From Chionis minor (taxonomy: Eukaryota; Chordata; Aves; Charadriiformes; Chionididae), in NCBI GenBank assembly GCA_013398295.1, contig VZSF01007785.1, positions 186,001 through 250,000 of the forward strand: a stretch of DNA of 64,000 nt. The letters run 5' to 3'. Shown piece by piece: positions 26,229 to 38,781 of the stretch (positions within the stretch are counted from its first letter, which is position 1; the number at the start of each line of letters is the position of its first letter). The notes below the pieces were generated by a model. The model made no database searches, was not told the origin of the DNA, and worked only from the letters and a program-made list of their open reading frames with translations. The position numbers were made by a program, and so were the translations under genes.

Positions 26229-27000
26229 CTAGACACACTTCCCTTCAGCCCTTCCTGGCTGGAGCGTATGTGCTATCCCTTCTGAGGCTTTTTGTGGCAA
26301 ATGGAACAGTCTTGAATTAAGTAAGAGATGAGGCAAGTGGATGCACAGCAAGAGAGCGCTGTGAAGCCGGAGGAGGTGTAAATTGGGGCTGAAGGTAGAG
26401 AAGTTAGAAATCTGCCTGGGGGGGCTGTGCAGAGACGCTGTTGTGAAATAGTTGTGAGAAGACGGCACCGTGAGTGCGGCGTCAGAGAACAGACTATACA
26501 GACTGTGAAAGAGAAAGCTGAGGCCAGGGAGGCAGCTGTGAGATGACAGGTGGGCCGGACAATTGAGGAAGATGGGGCTGAGCTCAAATGAGTGGTAGAA
26601 GGACCTCTGCAAGCAAATGTGGGATGAAATGACTGAAAACAATGTTGTGATTGTATAGAGTGGGATTATCCCACAGATGTGGCTGAGAAGCTGGATGTGT
26701 TGAAATAGACTTAATTTTACCTCTAAGAGTCACCAAGCTGCCCCAAAAGAATGAACAAAAGGATCTGCAGTGTGTGACCTGAGAATGTGAAGCTGAGAGA
26801 GCTGGGGCCGAGGAGGCATCTGGTCTGTGACGCTGGGAAGAGGGTGTTGTGAGCAGAGCAGGGACAAGGCCATAGGGACTTTGAAAGGGAGGGATTGGAG
26901 TTTGGAGTGGAGGCTAATCTACCCGTCTAGGGGAAACAGGATTTGACCCTAGTAAGTGCAGTGCTGAAAGAGCATGTTCCCTGTCAGTTTTCAGAACACG
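26229..27000. repeat. Purine/G-rich strand-asymmetric block
   Basis: The plus strand is rich in G and A over about 770 bp, with recurring GCTGAG, GAGAA, GGGGCTG and GACGCTG words. The minus strand is therefore pyrimidine-rich and carries two overlapping frames (137 and 104 codons) composed mostly of Ser, Leu, His, Phe and Pro, which is what a pyrimidine-rich strand gives by chance. Parts of the second half (26780-26900) weakly echo the first half (26400-26580), which may mean an old internal duplication. No repeat family is recognised. Confidence 0.4.
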
Positions 27001-27401
27001 TAGAACCTTTGTAGAAATGCCTCAAGATAATTTCGGTTCCCGTGTTTCTTCCAGTTTTCCATTATTCTTTCCCTAATTTGCAATTCCAGCTGGGCAAGCT
27101 CTCAACATGAGTACCTAAGCTGATTGACAAAATACCGGCTAGACTGACTTGACTGGGATTCTGCCTTTCCCCTCAGGAAAAGTCCTGATCTTTTGCAAGA
27201 AGTAAGGACACACCAGAGCCCTAAATGTGCGCTCCAGGTCAGTCCCACCTTTGCAAAAAGGAATTTACTATACAATGTAGAAATGTGGGGCTTGTTACTA
27301 ACTCTAACAGGAAGGAAGGAAGGAGTATCGTAGCAAAGTCTCTCCTGTTACCTTTTTGGCACATCAATGAAATACCAGGAGAGCTACGACTACTGCTGCA
27401 C

Positions 27402-27420
27402 TTTTTTTTTTTTTTTTTTT
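27402..27420. repeat. T19 homopolymer
   Basis: Uninterrupted T run followed by AACAG. No retrotransposon body is seen next to it. Confidence 0.9.
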
Positions 27421-28530
27421 AACAGAAGGAATTACTATTAGTGAGTAATAAATGATACAGGCTTGTGAATTGACTTTGTTAGGAAATTCAGCTCTCCTGT
27501 CCATTTCTCCTGCCAACTTCTGGCATGGTTGGATTTATTAATGGAGACTTCAACTGAGATCTGATGTGTACACTACACATTATTCTGTGCTAGCTGCAGG
27601 ATCAGGAATGAGTCTGTCCTCTCAACCTCAGTTCAGCTGAGGCTGGAAGAATTGTAAAAGCAACATACTTGCCCTCAGAGGGGATGGAAGGTCCAGTTTG
27701 TATCATGCTTCACTGCTTGCTCTCAGTCGAGGCACAGCATTTGCAGACTGTGAGACTGTTCCGTTTCACAGCTGCAGGGTGAGTGTAGAAACAACAGTAC
27801 CTACATGAAGGAGCAGAGAAACATAAAAGGATAGGAAAAACTATTCTGTCCAAGGACGTGGACCAAAATCTCCAGAGAATAGAATCCATCCCTAGTCTTT
27901 ACCCCACACACTCAGATACACACATACGCACACATGCATAGACTGGGAGCCTTCATGCACAACAAAAAGGAACACAAATCAATATGTTGCTGACATTAGG
28001 AAGATAATAGTGGGTTGTACCTTTGATGCTGGGGTCAGCTCTCTAGTGTATAGTGAGCAGAGCTGTTTCTAATGCTTTGGAGCAGTAAAAAATTATTAAT
28101 ATTTAAATATATATGCCTTTTCCATTCCACTTTTCCTGAAAGGCATGCTATTACAGATCATGCTGTCCCAGAGGCTGTTAAGAAAATGGACACACTGAAT
28201 GTGATGTTGACATCTCTTTTTAAAAAAACAAACCTCAGTTTATTTTACTCTTTCCTGTCCCAGCATTGCTGATAGAACTGTCAGTCTGTCCTAAAAATTC
28301 TGAGTGAGGAGAACTAACACCAAGAAAAATAATTAATATATCCATCTCTCAGACTTTTGCCTGTTTACCAGAGCTCCCCGTTGCCTGGATTGAAAAGTTT
28401 ACTTCTGTATAGCAAATGCAGAACTAAAGCAAAGGGAGTTTGAAAGTATAATGTGAGGTTTTTGGGCCCCTGGCTTGCTCTGATAATGCAATTATTTGAG
28501 AAGTCACTGTGGCTTTTGGGACGCCTAGGA

Positions 28531-29050
28531 CTTGTGAGACCCACCTGGAGTACTGTGTACAGCTCTGGAGCCCCCATGTAAGAAGGACATGGACTTATTG
28601 GAGTGGGTCCAGAGAAGGCCACAAGGATGATCCAAGGGCTGGAGCCCCTCTGCTGTGAGGACAGGCTGAGAGAGTTGGGGATGTTCAGCCTGGAGAAGAG
28701 AAGGCTCCAAGGAGACCTTGTAGTGGCATTCTGGTCCCTAAAGGGGCTACAGGAAAGCTGGGGAGGGACTCTGTCAGGCAGTGTAGTGATAGGATAAGGG
28801 GTAACAGTTTTAAACTGAAAGAGGGGAGATTTAGATTAGATATTAGGAAGAAAGTCTTTACTCTGAAGGGGGCAAGACACTGGCCCAGGTTGCTCAGGGA
28901 AGCTGTGGCTGCCCCGTCCCTGGAAGTGTTCAAGGCCAGGTTGGATGGGGCTTGGAGCAACCTGGTCTAGTGGGAGGTGTCCCTGCTCAGGGCAGGGGGG
29001 TTGGAACTAGATAATCTTTAAAGTCCCTTCCAACACTAACCATTCAATGA
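28531..29050 (+). mobile_element. CR1 LINE, longest copy in the window
   Basis: This copy starts further upstream in ORF2 than the others. The CR1 words CACCTGGAGTACTGTGTACA and GGAGTGGGTCCAGAGAAGG are present, followed by GACAGGCTGAGAGAGTTGGGG and TTCAGCCTGGAGAAGAG at about 28684. The C-terminal ORF2 frame is broken: a frame from about 28603 stops at 28795-28797, near where the DRTRGN-type stretch should be, which points to a small indel. The 3' UTR follows (GGGGGGTTGGAACTAGATAA), with a degraded tail (CATTCAATGACTTA). The 3' UTR resembles that of the copies at 4658 and 34374. Confidence 0.93.
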
Positions 29051-32000
29051 CTTACAGGACATTGAAAGAAAAGTCAGTGAGTAATGGAAATAGTGAAATT
29101 TACTCACTCTACATATGCATTTAGGTAGTGGGCTGCTGTCCTTCTGTAAGGTAGTGGAAAGTTGCAAAACCAGAAGGTGTCTGGTCTCTACAGTGGTGCG
29201 TGCACCAGGCTGTAGGTAAATCAATGCAACCCATCTATAACCATCAATGTAAAACAGTTACCAAAAAGTCCTCTCATGGATGACATGCACTTTTTGCATA
29301 TAGTGATTTGTAGCAGGTACTCTCTCATAATGGAGAGGACTGTCTGTATAAGATATATCTTGCTACCCTTCATAAATGGAAACTGATGAAGAAACTCCAG
29401 TGACTTACCCCAAACTCTCTCTGAAATGTGCAGATTCCAATATTTAATTCATATATGAAGGACCAATAATGGGTCCTTAGGAGTAAGCCACTTAGTTTTG
29501 TGTGGTATGAGATGAAAGAGTACAGATGTAGTTGAACTGGGAGAGTTTCTCTGTCAGCTCCCAAGGCAGAGCAGGAAAAGCACAGTGGAAGCAGGAGATG
29601 AGTCATTTTGCAGGGTAAGGACTTGCTATGGACTTTTCACATCTGGAAGCTGGGAACAGTGGTAGTGTCTCGGAGGGCAGTGGTTGAAGTGAGTATATTT
29701 AAAACCTGATCTAAAGACCACAGAAATCACCATAAAGACTTCAGTTGTCTTCAGGCATTTCCTCTTGTGCCAGGAGAGTGATTTCTCAGTAGCACCAACA
29801 GGCTTAAGTGCTGCATTCCTCTATAATTGCAGGGACACCTGGGTGACTGTGTCTGAAATCCTTTTCACCATGGTGTTTATTCCTGGTGCTAGGCAGTGAG
29901 GACCAGGAGCACCACCTTGGGCTCTCCTTGTCCATATAGGAGTTCTCAGGGGGATGATATGACTGTCTTGTTGTCTCCTCATGCCAGCTCACTCCTGCCA
30001 CATCCACGCTGTGACTCTGTTGCGAGGGTGCAGCAGCTGGGAGGGAGTGCTTAGCAAGTACTGCTTACTCTGCTGCTGTACCTCTGCAGAGAAACTAATT
30101 TGCTTCATCCTGAACTGAATTAATTTCTCTTAATTCAGTAATCGATTATTCTCATTGAATTGTCAGGTTGCTTGAACTTTGGGGTTACAGACAACTTTTA
30201 AAATGCCAGACACTGAAAAATAAAGTTGGATTTCCTTATTTTTTTAATTCCCCTGACACCTCTTTCTGTTTTGACAGTCTTGAAGGTGTTCTCTCTGGAC
30301 CAACATTAGTCCCACTTCAGCACATCTCTGTCCTCCAGACATATTTGGCAAACAGAGCTCGATGTGCTCTCAAGACATGCTGTGGCAGAAGAGCAGTTTG
30401 CAGGGTAGAGAGAGGTCAGCAGCGCTGCAGGCCGTTTGGGCACAGCTGGGCATGGATTCCATGTGACAGTCAAGTGCGATGGAAAGTGCTGGCTAACGTG
30501 TGTTTTGTGAGAAACTGTGATAACTGCTCAGTAGTTTCTGCTACAAGAGCTTAACTCTATGCAGAAATTTAAAAATAAATAAATATTCAGTTTTAACTTT
30601 GTTAATCATAACCCACCCTGAAAATCTAGTCAGGAAAAGGTGACTAGTAATTAACACATGGGTAAGAGCAATTGTGCTGGAGCAAACAAAAGTCCTTACA
30701 TTCAAATACCTAATCTCTGATGATGGTTGGTAATGCATAAGATGCTTAGGGATGAATATAAGAAGTAGAGTAGTATTCAAAATGCAGGTATATCAGAGAT
30801 TTCTGCAAGGAAAAACTCATGTCTCCCATTTTGCTTCATTTTCTTTTCAATATTTCCAAACATATCTGCCTTTCTACTGCCTCTGGATGTCAAACCAACA
30901 CTTTTATAGACCCAGTCATGATGACTCACCTTCTACTTTCTTTCGGGATAGTAAGTAATCTATTGCTAAATATATCTAGTCAGCATTGTTTTACCCTTGT
31001 GTGCATTACTGTGCTTTAAGAATATTGAATTTGAATGCTTATTCTGCGTTGTGAGATCTTTCTGAAACTCCTTGCAGTCATATTTAGATTTAATTACCCG
31101 AAATAACTTTGTATCTTTACCAAACCAATCAAGCAAGTTTCTTATTCAAGCGACTTAATTGTGTGACTGCAAGGCAATTTAGCTTTGAGAGAGACACTTC
31201 AAATGCCTGTATGTTTTGAATATAAATACAGATTCTCATGCTGATACTATTCTGCTAATGATAGTGTAGCTTTGCTAACTATTTTTTCAGATTGAAATAT
31301 CTAAATGAAATGACTAAGGCTAAAGTCCAGGATTTTTAAAAATATGACTATACCTGTGAGTAACGGGTAGGGTAACCTTGTGTGTCCACTATCAAATTTC
31401 ACATGTGCACAGGGACAACACAATTTACTTACACTCCCCATTTCTGTTCTTGTTAATGCAATTCTTGCATTTAGAGAAGAATTTGTATTTCCCGTGGAGA
31501 TTAGGAAGCACTGTTGAAAGCACATTATTTTAGATATTTAAGGGCAGAAATTAAAGTGTAGTCTTGCTTTTTACATCCATAACTTTAGATTGCTATAGTT
31601 CAGTATGCTGAAGTATTCTAAATATTTTGTCTGATTGTGGCAGTAAGTAGGGAATTGGTAATAGCTGATAATATAGTTACTCTGTAATTATTTGCACTGG
31701 TAAATGTCATCCAAAAAAAAAGCAGTGCTGGGAGAGCAACCACAAATAAACCTCACAGGGCGAGCTTGGTATCTGAAAGTAGTTTTTAATCCTGTATGAA
31801 TTTTAAGGAACAGAAAAGGCTTGATTAAATTGTAAAGCAAGTGAAGTCATCTTTCTGTAAAGATGCAATAAAATAGGAGAGTAATAAAGCATTAATAATG
31901 TCAATTTCCTTATGGACTATTGGCTCAAAATGGTTTCAGTAAGTATAGGAGTTAGATGAAAAAGGCAAACTCTTTGGAGGATGAATTTCTTTAAAGGGAA

Positions 32001-34373
32001 CTAGAGTTTCTTACGGTAGAAAAGAACACATTTAAAAGAAAGAAAATTGAATAGAAAGGTGCCCCTCATGGCCTATAGCCAACTCTAGGTGCTCTGGAAT
32101 GCACAAACTATTTAGCAGGGGAGCAGACATCCATCAAGCCAGATTTTTCACATGACATAGCATCCCTCAAGACATCATACATTTTAGCCCAAACACTCCA
32201 GAGTTTGTTTGCTACGAAGTACTTAGCCTTGCCATGAGTGAAGCCTACCGAATGCTTAATAACTCATGTTGATAAAAACCTTCTTTGTTCTTCCCTGGTG
32301 GCAGCTGCATTTGAAGGGTGTATGGCCTCTGTGGGGCTGCCCATAGCTGAGCTGTCTGAGCAGGGCTGGTTGATAGTTGTATGAGATTAGTTTGTGCCAG
32401 TATGAGAGTATTTTGAAGCTGAAACTTGCATATGATGGCTCTGGGGTTTCTTCTTGCATTGCAAGAGAGGTGTTCTTAATGAATTGTAAGTATGCATGTC
32501 TTTAACCAGGGGTTTGCTGTTTTGCACATGTGTCTGGTGCGATCACGAGTGCAGCTTTGCCGAACAAGCTTCCAAATTCTTCTAGAATATTTGAAAACAT
32601 CTCAAAAAGAGACCTGCTGATGCCCTCTGTTTTATAAATTCATCTGCTGAGCCTGGTTCTCTTCTGCCTCTGTCTTGGGTTTGGAAAAGTACATGGCTAA
32701 AATTTATGGGTATACAGGGTGTGCTGGAGCTTCCCTGCTGGAATTTCTCAACATAGAGCCATCGTGCCTCAGTGCTGAGCAGCGCAAGGGCGGAAAACGT
32801 AGTGAGGTTGTGGCCTGAGCAAAACCAGGAAAGATTGCTTGAGACCAGCAAGTTCTCATTCTCTTGATGTGAGGACAAATCCATTTCCTAGGATATGAAG
32901 CTAGTTCACTGACTCTGCTTTGTCCTTTTCAATTCATGTGAAGTCAGTGGCTATTTGATAGAAGTTTTCAGTATCTCCTTTCTAGTGCATCCCCAGGGAA
33001 AATCATTTGAGGGAAAGAGAGAGAAGACGACTTGGCAGTGCTGAACCACCATTAGCTACCGATTATATTTATGGATGATCAATATCATACACAAATAATG
33101 CAGAATGATTTAATTCTCTGCATCATAACACTGGCCTGCTTCCCTTTCTGGTTAGCCCACTTAAAAGCACTTAAAAGTACAGAAGAGAGGATGATACTAG
33201 CCAGCTCATTTTATGGTTTTTTATTTTCTGGGGTTTTTTAACCTCAAATGCTTTACCTTATGAAAAGGGACTAGAGTTTTTGCCTGCCAGGCCTGGTGCA
33301 AACCACAGTTGGTGCCTACCCAGAGGCCTTTTGACCCGCATGAGACAGGTGTGTTTTTCTCAGGCTGGTTTGTAGATGGTGCCTTTAGCAGCGAGGGCAG
33401 AGGACGGCAGTGAGCCAGAGAGACCTCATTAGTGTTTATCCACAGGGACCTCACTTGAACTGTGCACTGCTCCTGTGTGAGCAGGACTGCAAGCAAGTAA
33501 GATTGCTTGACGGGAGACAGCCATGATTTAGTAGTCAGTGCAAATAAGAACAGGATTAAATTATCACTGTGACATGACACTGGCCACAGTTCATTTTCGG
33601 GGCTAAGTCACAGTCAGCTTCATGTCAGCCAACTCTCAGGACTGACATGCACTTGGCAGTACATTAAGTTGCAAGCGATAAAACAGTTGTGACCCTTTGC
33701 CCTGCTTCTCCATGTGCCAGAGCGCTCAATGAGCCACAAATCAGCACCAGACAGGCTGTAATCTTTAGCCTGCTATACCAGTGTGAGCCAAAATTGAATG
33801 TGGTTTGCCTTAAAGTGCAAGGCTGAAGAAGGCAATGGTTTGGGAGCGAGCTTGTGTGCTGGTCTCTGTGGGGAGTGGCAGAACCCTCGGGCAGAGCAGT
33901 CAGTGGGGAGAGAAAATTATATATATCAAGAGTGGCAGTTTAATACACTGCCAATTGCATGTCATTTTATATGGCAGGCCAGAGAGTTTCAATAGGAAAA
34001 GACGTGGTGTCTTGCATATAGACTTCCATTGTATTTCTCAACTGAGAATAAAAACCAAATTTTGTTCCTTTCTACAGAAAAGACTTGAGGGTTTTCAGCT
34101 AGCTGTAGTTTGAGAACATTTAATTCACATAATCTGTTGTAAAAGTTGTTGCATAAGTGTTCACCCTGGTACCCAGAGCTGTGCTTTATAGACCAGTTGC
34201 ACACAGGATTAGAAAGGTGTTTTACTGTTTGTAATTTTGCCCATAAATATGAAAGAGATGCCTGATTCGATTATTATATTCATACTACTATGACTCTCTT
34301 AACTTTCCATTTTCCCAGATGTGAACATAGGAAATGACAATGTCAGAAAAGACCAAATGCCCCTGACTTTTAC
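29051..34373. other. Unique non-coding sequence
   Basis: No transposon, RNA gene or convincing exon is seen in 5.3 kb. A 128-codon frame at 30168-30554 on the plus strand has no recognisable motif. A short MIR-like string near 29378-29410 was too weak to annotate. The stretch 33600-33780 is unique sequence without obvious coding potential. Confidence 0.55.
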
Positions 34374-34734
34374 ATAGAATCATAGAATGGTTAGAGTTGG
34401 AAGGGACCTTAAAGATCATCAAGTTCCAACCCCCCTGCCATGGGCAGGGACACCTCTGACTACAGCAGGTTGCTCAAAGCCCCATCCAGCCTGGCCTTAA
34501 ACACTTCCAGGGATGGGGCCTCCACAACTTCCCTGGGTAACCTGTTCCAGTGCCTCACCACCCTCACAGTAAAGAACTTCTTCCTAATATCTAATCTAAA
34601 TCTCCCCTCTTCCAATTTAAAACCATTACCCCTTGTCCTATCACTAGACTTCCTGACAAAGAGTCCCTCTCCAGCTCTCCTGTAGGCTCCCTTCAGATAC
34701 TGAAAGGCTGCTATCAGGTCTCCCCGGAGCCTTC
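34374..34734 (-). mobile_element. CR1 LINE, 5'-truncated 3' end, antisense
   Basis: This is the only CR1 on the minus strand. The plus strand starts with the reverse-complemented tail ATAGAATCATAGAATGGTTA and GGAAGGGACCTTAAAGATCA. It then runs through the reverse complement of the ORF2 C-terminus and stops within CCCCGGAGCCTTC, just short of the word that would read TTCAGCCTGGAGAAGAG. The tail is well preserved, so the copy is probably younger than those at 4658 and 28531. A frame on the plus strand (34440-34685) is only the antisense shadow of this element. Confidence 0.95.
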
Positions 34735-35294
34735 ACATGTGTGAGAAGAAGCAGTGAGAACTGCAGTAATGTCCCTTTCTGCATTATTGGTCTGAATATT
34801 GGCCGTTTGCCTTGTAGCTTTTCAAGCAACTACTTGTACATTAGTCTGATTCAGTTGCAGCTACTTTGTATATACTGTAAGGAGATGCTGGTTACTTGAG
34901 ACGGGCGGAACAGAGAACATAAGGTAATTTCAGATAATTCAGCGGTTCCCTAATCCTGGTAACTTTATCATTTCACAACTAAAATGGATTTAGCTTTTAA
35001 TATCTTTTCTTTATACCATATCTGTGTTAAAATACATGCAAAAAACAGTAGAGAAAATAAATAGATCTGAAAAAACTCTGAAACTTGCTGAGGACAGAAA
35101 GATGTACCATATATAAGCAGTGGTGAGTTCTTACAAGAACAAATATGAGTTTTCCAGGTGTATTTGGTTTTATGATGAAAGACTGCTTTTAATTCAGAAA
35201 TTGCTGAGAAGGTGTTTAGTTTAATCCACACATATGACCAGCAGAAGGAAGATTATGCAGTGAGTAATATCCTTTCAGGGCTGCTTGAACAAAA

Positions 35295-35400
35295 CCTCAG
35301 ACTGAGAGTCAGGGCCCCTATTGTGGAACTGGCTCAGGTCTGCAGCATGATTTTGGGCATGCTGCCTCAACCCCATCAGCTTTCATTTCCCCTCTGACCT
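35295..35400 (-). mobile_element. Probable MIR-type SINE remnant
   Basis: The plus strand shows 'agactgagagtcagggcccc' at 35299, then 'tgattttgggcatgctgcct' at 35348 where reverse MIR has 'tgaccttgggcaagtcactt'. 'ccatcagctttcatttcccc' follows in place of 'ctctgtgcctcagtttcctc'. The order fits but divergence is high. Confidence 0.42.
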
Positions 35401-35600
35401 TGAGTATATCTTGTCTGTTTAGGATGCAGGTGTATTATACGTCTGGTTCCTTTTGATGAAGTGCTTGTGCTATACAGTCATGATCTCTGCTTCTGAAATA
35501 ATTTGTCATTAAATCTGCCTGGGGTGAGCGGCCTCTCTGAGACTTGTCTAATTCAGGAGCCATTTAAGACAAGCAGATCCTTGCCCACTCCCGCGCCGCC

Positions 35601-35625
35601 NNNNNNNNNNNNNNNNNNNNNNNNN
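35601..35625. other. Assembly gap, 25 N
   Basis: Run of 25 unresolved bases. The left flank is GC-rich with three CpGs (CCCGCGCCGCC), unlike the AT-rich surroundings. The right flank runs straight into poly(C). The true missing length is unknown. Confidence 0.97.
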
Positions 35626-35631
35626 AAACAG

Positions 35632-35660
35632 CACCCCCCCTCCCCCCCCCCCCCCCCCAC
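35632..35660. repeat. Poly(C) tract
   Basis: Seven C, one T, then seventeen C. Such tracts are hard to sequence and probably caused the adjacent gap. The C count is likely to be unreliable. Confidence 0.9.
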
Positions 35661-35937
35661 TAGTGTCAGTGATTTTTAATTGAAGCTGAATTTTCAATGC
35701 AATCAGAGATATATTTTAATTTGCTCTGCACTGCTGTCTCCTCCTTGTGGTGCATTACCATTGCTGGAGTAACTAATCTTCAAAGAAGTTCCCCAGCCAG
35801 GAGTTCTGAACACTCCCCTAGCCCCTGCTAGGAGGATGTTGGTATCAAGTAGCCCCTGTGCTTTGCAGGGACCATGGATCTGAGCTTATGAAGTGTTCAG
35901 TTACCCCAACCTGACTCTGAAGTCAGACACTAACTGG

Positions 35938-36050
35938 GTGGTGAGTTTTTGGTTGGTTGGGGTTTTTTTTTGTTGTGGATTTTGTTTTGATTTTGGTGGC
36001 TTGGGGGTTTGTTTTGTTTTGTTTTTGGGGGTGTGAATGAAAATTTGTGT
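35938..36050. repeat. G/T-rich low-complexity stretch
   Basis: The plus strand is almost only G and T, with the words GGTTGGTTGGGG at 35951-35962, TTTTGTTTTGA and repeated GTTTT units. It has no fixed period. The closely spaced GG pairs could in principle stack as a two-tetrad G-quadruplex on the plus strand. A similar shorter stretch lies at 36925-36977. Confidence 0.7.
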
Positions 36051-38781
36051 GTTTTGGGGCTTTTTCTTCCCTAAGGATCTTAGGGTTGTTGTTACAACGG
36101 AATTCTAAAGGGGTAGTGGAAAAGGTGACATTACCAGCCATGGCAGAAAGACATGTGCTGTGCTGGGTTTGGTCAGGGGCTGTCAGAGGGGAAGAGGACT
36201 TGGTAATGAACAGTGAAATGAGAAGCAAATGGAGGGTGCACTCTCCATTCTTAAAACTAGGTCAGTCCCCATTAGACAGCATTTTCATATGTCGCATAAC
36301 AGATGAATCCCAGAGTGCAATACTTCTTTTCTGAATATAAATGTACTTGGGTTAGTTCTGAGGATGTGAGAACCTGCTTTGGATGTATTCTTATCTTAAC
36401 ACTATTGTTTGCCCAGCTCCTGCAAAATGCTGAGTGTTAACTCTTTGGTGAAATTTATTACTTGCTTTCAATTTACTGTCTCAAGTGCTGCAATCCTGAT
36501 TAGGTTCTACACCAAGCATGTGCAAATTATTCTGTGAGTGTTGCAAATGGCATTTTCATGCTTACAGCTCTTGGCTGCTAATCAACGTGCAGAAAGGCTC
36601 TAACATTTAAATAGCTTCAGCGAACTTCCCCCAGAATTACTTGCTAAGAGCAAATTGCAACATTAAAGCTTAATTTCACTGAAGCTGCAGGCTTTCAAAT
36701 GCCCATTCAGCTTTGACATGAACCCTTCAGACTTGAAGTTGCACCTGCTTCTAAGATGCAGAGTTTTTCATCATGTGCTAGTTTTGGTGATGTAGGCTAC
36801 TTGGGAGTAACCCCCTGGAGTGATCTTGAGGAGTAAAATGCCAGTGAGGCTGGGATCCTTATGTTCTTAAGTCAGTAGCAATAGAGCTAGCATCTAATGT
36901 GTTTCTCTCCCTATCTACTTGTTTATTGTTTGTTTTGTTTCCGTGTGTTTGGGGGTTCTTGTGTGTGGTGGTTTTTTAAGCAGAGAAACCTGCTTGCAAA
37001 AGTCCTGCTTCTGTTTGTGTGAGTCCCAATTTGTCCTCCACTGACTTGTGAACATCGGACCTGTGACTGTACCCTCTAGAGTTTTACCAAATGTAAAATG
37101 GGGAGGGTTCTACCACATGGAAGAGCTTTCATATGCTTGTGCTTCTACTACATTTTAAAATGGCCAGCTGGAAAGAGCTTTGGAAAAACAAGATTTCCAT
37201 TTTATTGGATCCGTTTTGCCTTTAAGTGATAGCAGAAATACGTGTAGGAACTTCTTGTTTGCCCTCTTCAGTTTTCTATTTATTTGCACATTCTATTTTT
37301 AAATGTAAATATGTGAAGACATTTAACAGCTATGTCATCCCACTTCATGTATAGATTAGCCTTGTTAATAAGGCTGTAATGAATATTCTAGACCTTGGGA
37401 GAACAGTGAGAGTGTGGCTTGTGAAGGAGGATGCTGGGCATCCAAGTTCTGCCTGGTCCATTACCCTCTGGCTTGTCAAGAACAGTGTGGTGCTGGGGTG
37501 GGCACAATGAAATACCTTTCTCCCTCTCTTTATTAGGTAGAACAGTTACTTAAAGTCATTGTGCTCACCAAACTCTGGATCGATACTCTGGAAATTACTG
37601 CCTCTGTTCTACAGTGTCTATTAGGTAACATTGTGGCAGGTTTTCTTGTGTATTTTCCCATAACCAATATAGAAATTATTTTTGTATTCTTTGTACCAAG
37701 CTGCACCTTTTTACATGTGCACCTAATGATCCTTTTTCCTTTTCCCTTGCTTATTTATAACACCCTGACCTGATTTAGATCCCCATGATTTGCATGTGGA
37801 TCTTGTCTAAGAGTAACTGAATTTTTGAGTATCTGTCCTGTGATAAGTGGTATGTGTGGGTTGTTTTGTGCTCATGTCACACGTGAAATGGAATTAAACT
37901 TCTGCTGCTCCTAATTCCTGCCACGGTCACCAAAGGTCTGAGAGAGGCAGTGGTGATTCAGTCAAAGTAAGAAGGTGAGCAGAAAGGTGTTTACAAAAGG
38001 TGTCATGGAGCTGGTAATGGGTCTCCGGAGAAGCAACAGTCCCTTAGTTCAGCCCCTGGGAGACTCTTGGTGAAGCTCCACCACCTGTGGAAGAGAAATC
38101 TGGTTCAGAAAAAGGTTTTAGGAAAAAACACTCAGGGAGGCTTTGCATCTCATGTCCTGGCCCTTTTCATCACATTTGTTCACTTACTAAAGAGAGAGCT
38201 TTTCTTTAAAAAAATTAAAAAAAAAAAAAAATTAGCACTCACAGGTTCAAATATTTCCTTAATATCAAAATACCAATTAAAAAACTCAACCCAAATATAT
38301 AGGCTTAATAAAATTTCTAGTTCCAAAATAGACTGCAGCTTTACATCAGCTTCTCAGAGACCTGCACAGAAAAGACTGCAAATAATTGAGTAGTAAATAT
38401 ATCTGGATTGGCTACTAGCATTAATAGTATCTGTCCATAGTTAACAACTACTTTCAATATATAGTCATTCAGTAGTAGTTGACCGTGTGAATTACAGTGC
38501 CGTGATTCATGCCAGCTTTTCTGTTGCGGCTGTGGTTGAGAAGTAACTAAGTACTAGCCATGAATTACTGTTCTGTGATTCATTCCTTGCAGTATCTTAG
38601 TGAAATATTTTCTATTGCCGTATTTACAAAGGCACAATGTCTCAAAGCAGCCACCTGAAAATAAATAATTCATTAAGTAGTTGAATGCAGAAGCAGAAAT
38701 CAGTTTTCTCTCAATAGATCAAGGCTTGAAAATATTTCAGTGCACAAAGGAATGTTCCTCACTGCACTGTTTGTGATTACT

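Larger units (their letters stand above)
24386..28530. other. Unique non-coding sequence
   Basis: Contains the purine-rich block at 26229-27000, a T19 run at 27402-27420 and a degenerate CA-rich stretch at 27903-27940. No gene or transposon is otherwise recognised. Confidence 0.55.
34735..38781. other. Unique non-coding sequence with a gap
   Basis: Holds a MIR remnant, the 25-N gap and C-rich tract, and two G/T-rich stretches, all listed separately. It also holds an A15 run at 38217-38231. A short MIR-like word, 'ccaaatgtaaaatggggagg' at 37088, is isolated. The stretch 36410-36760 is unique AT-rich sequence with several TAAT and ATTTGCA-type words. No gene is seen. Confidence 0.55.

Noticed and set aside
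26229..26642. 137-codon frame on the minus strand, the longest in the window
   Set aside because: Its composition (mostly Ser, Leu, His, Phe, Pro) is what the pyrimidine-rich strand of the block yields by chance. A second frame overlaps it, and no motif or splice structure was seen.
29378..29410. MIR-like string (GAAACTCCAGTGACTTACCC)
   Set aside because: Only one word matches, and the neighbouring MIR words are absent.
30168..30554. 128-codon frame on the plus strand
   Set aside because: No recognisable domain. Length is within chance expectation for 64 kb read in six frames.
34440..34685. 81-codon frame on the plus strand
   Set aside because: It is the antisense shadow of the minus-strand CR1 at 34374-34734. 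Similar shadows over other CR1 copies (for example 22042-22275 and 46517-46786) were dropped for the same reason.
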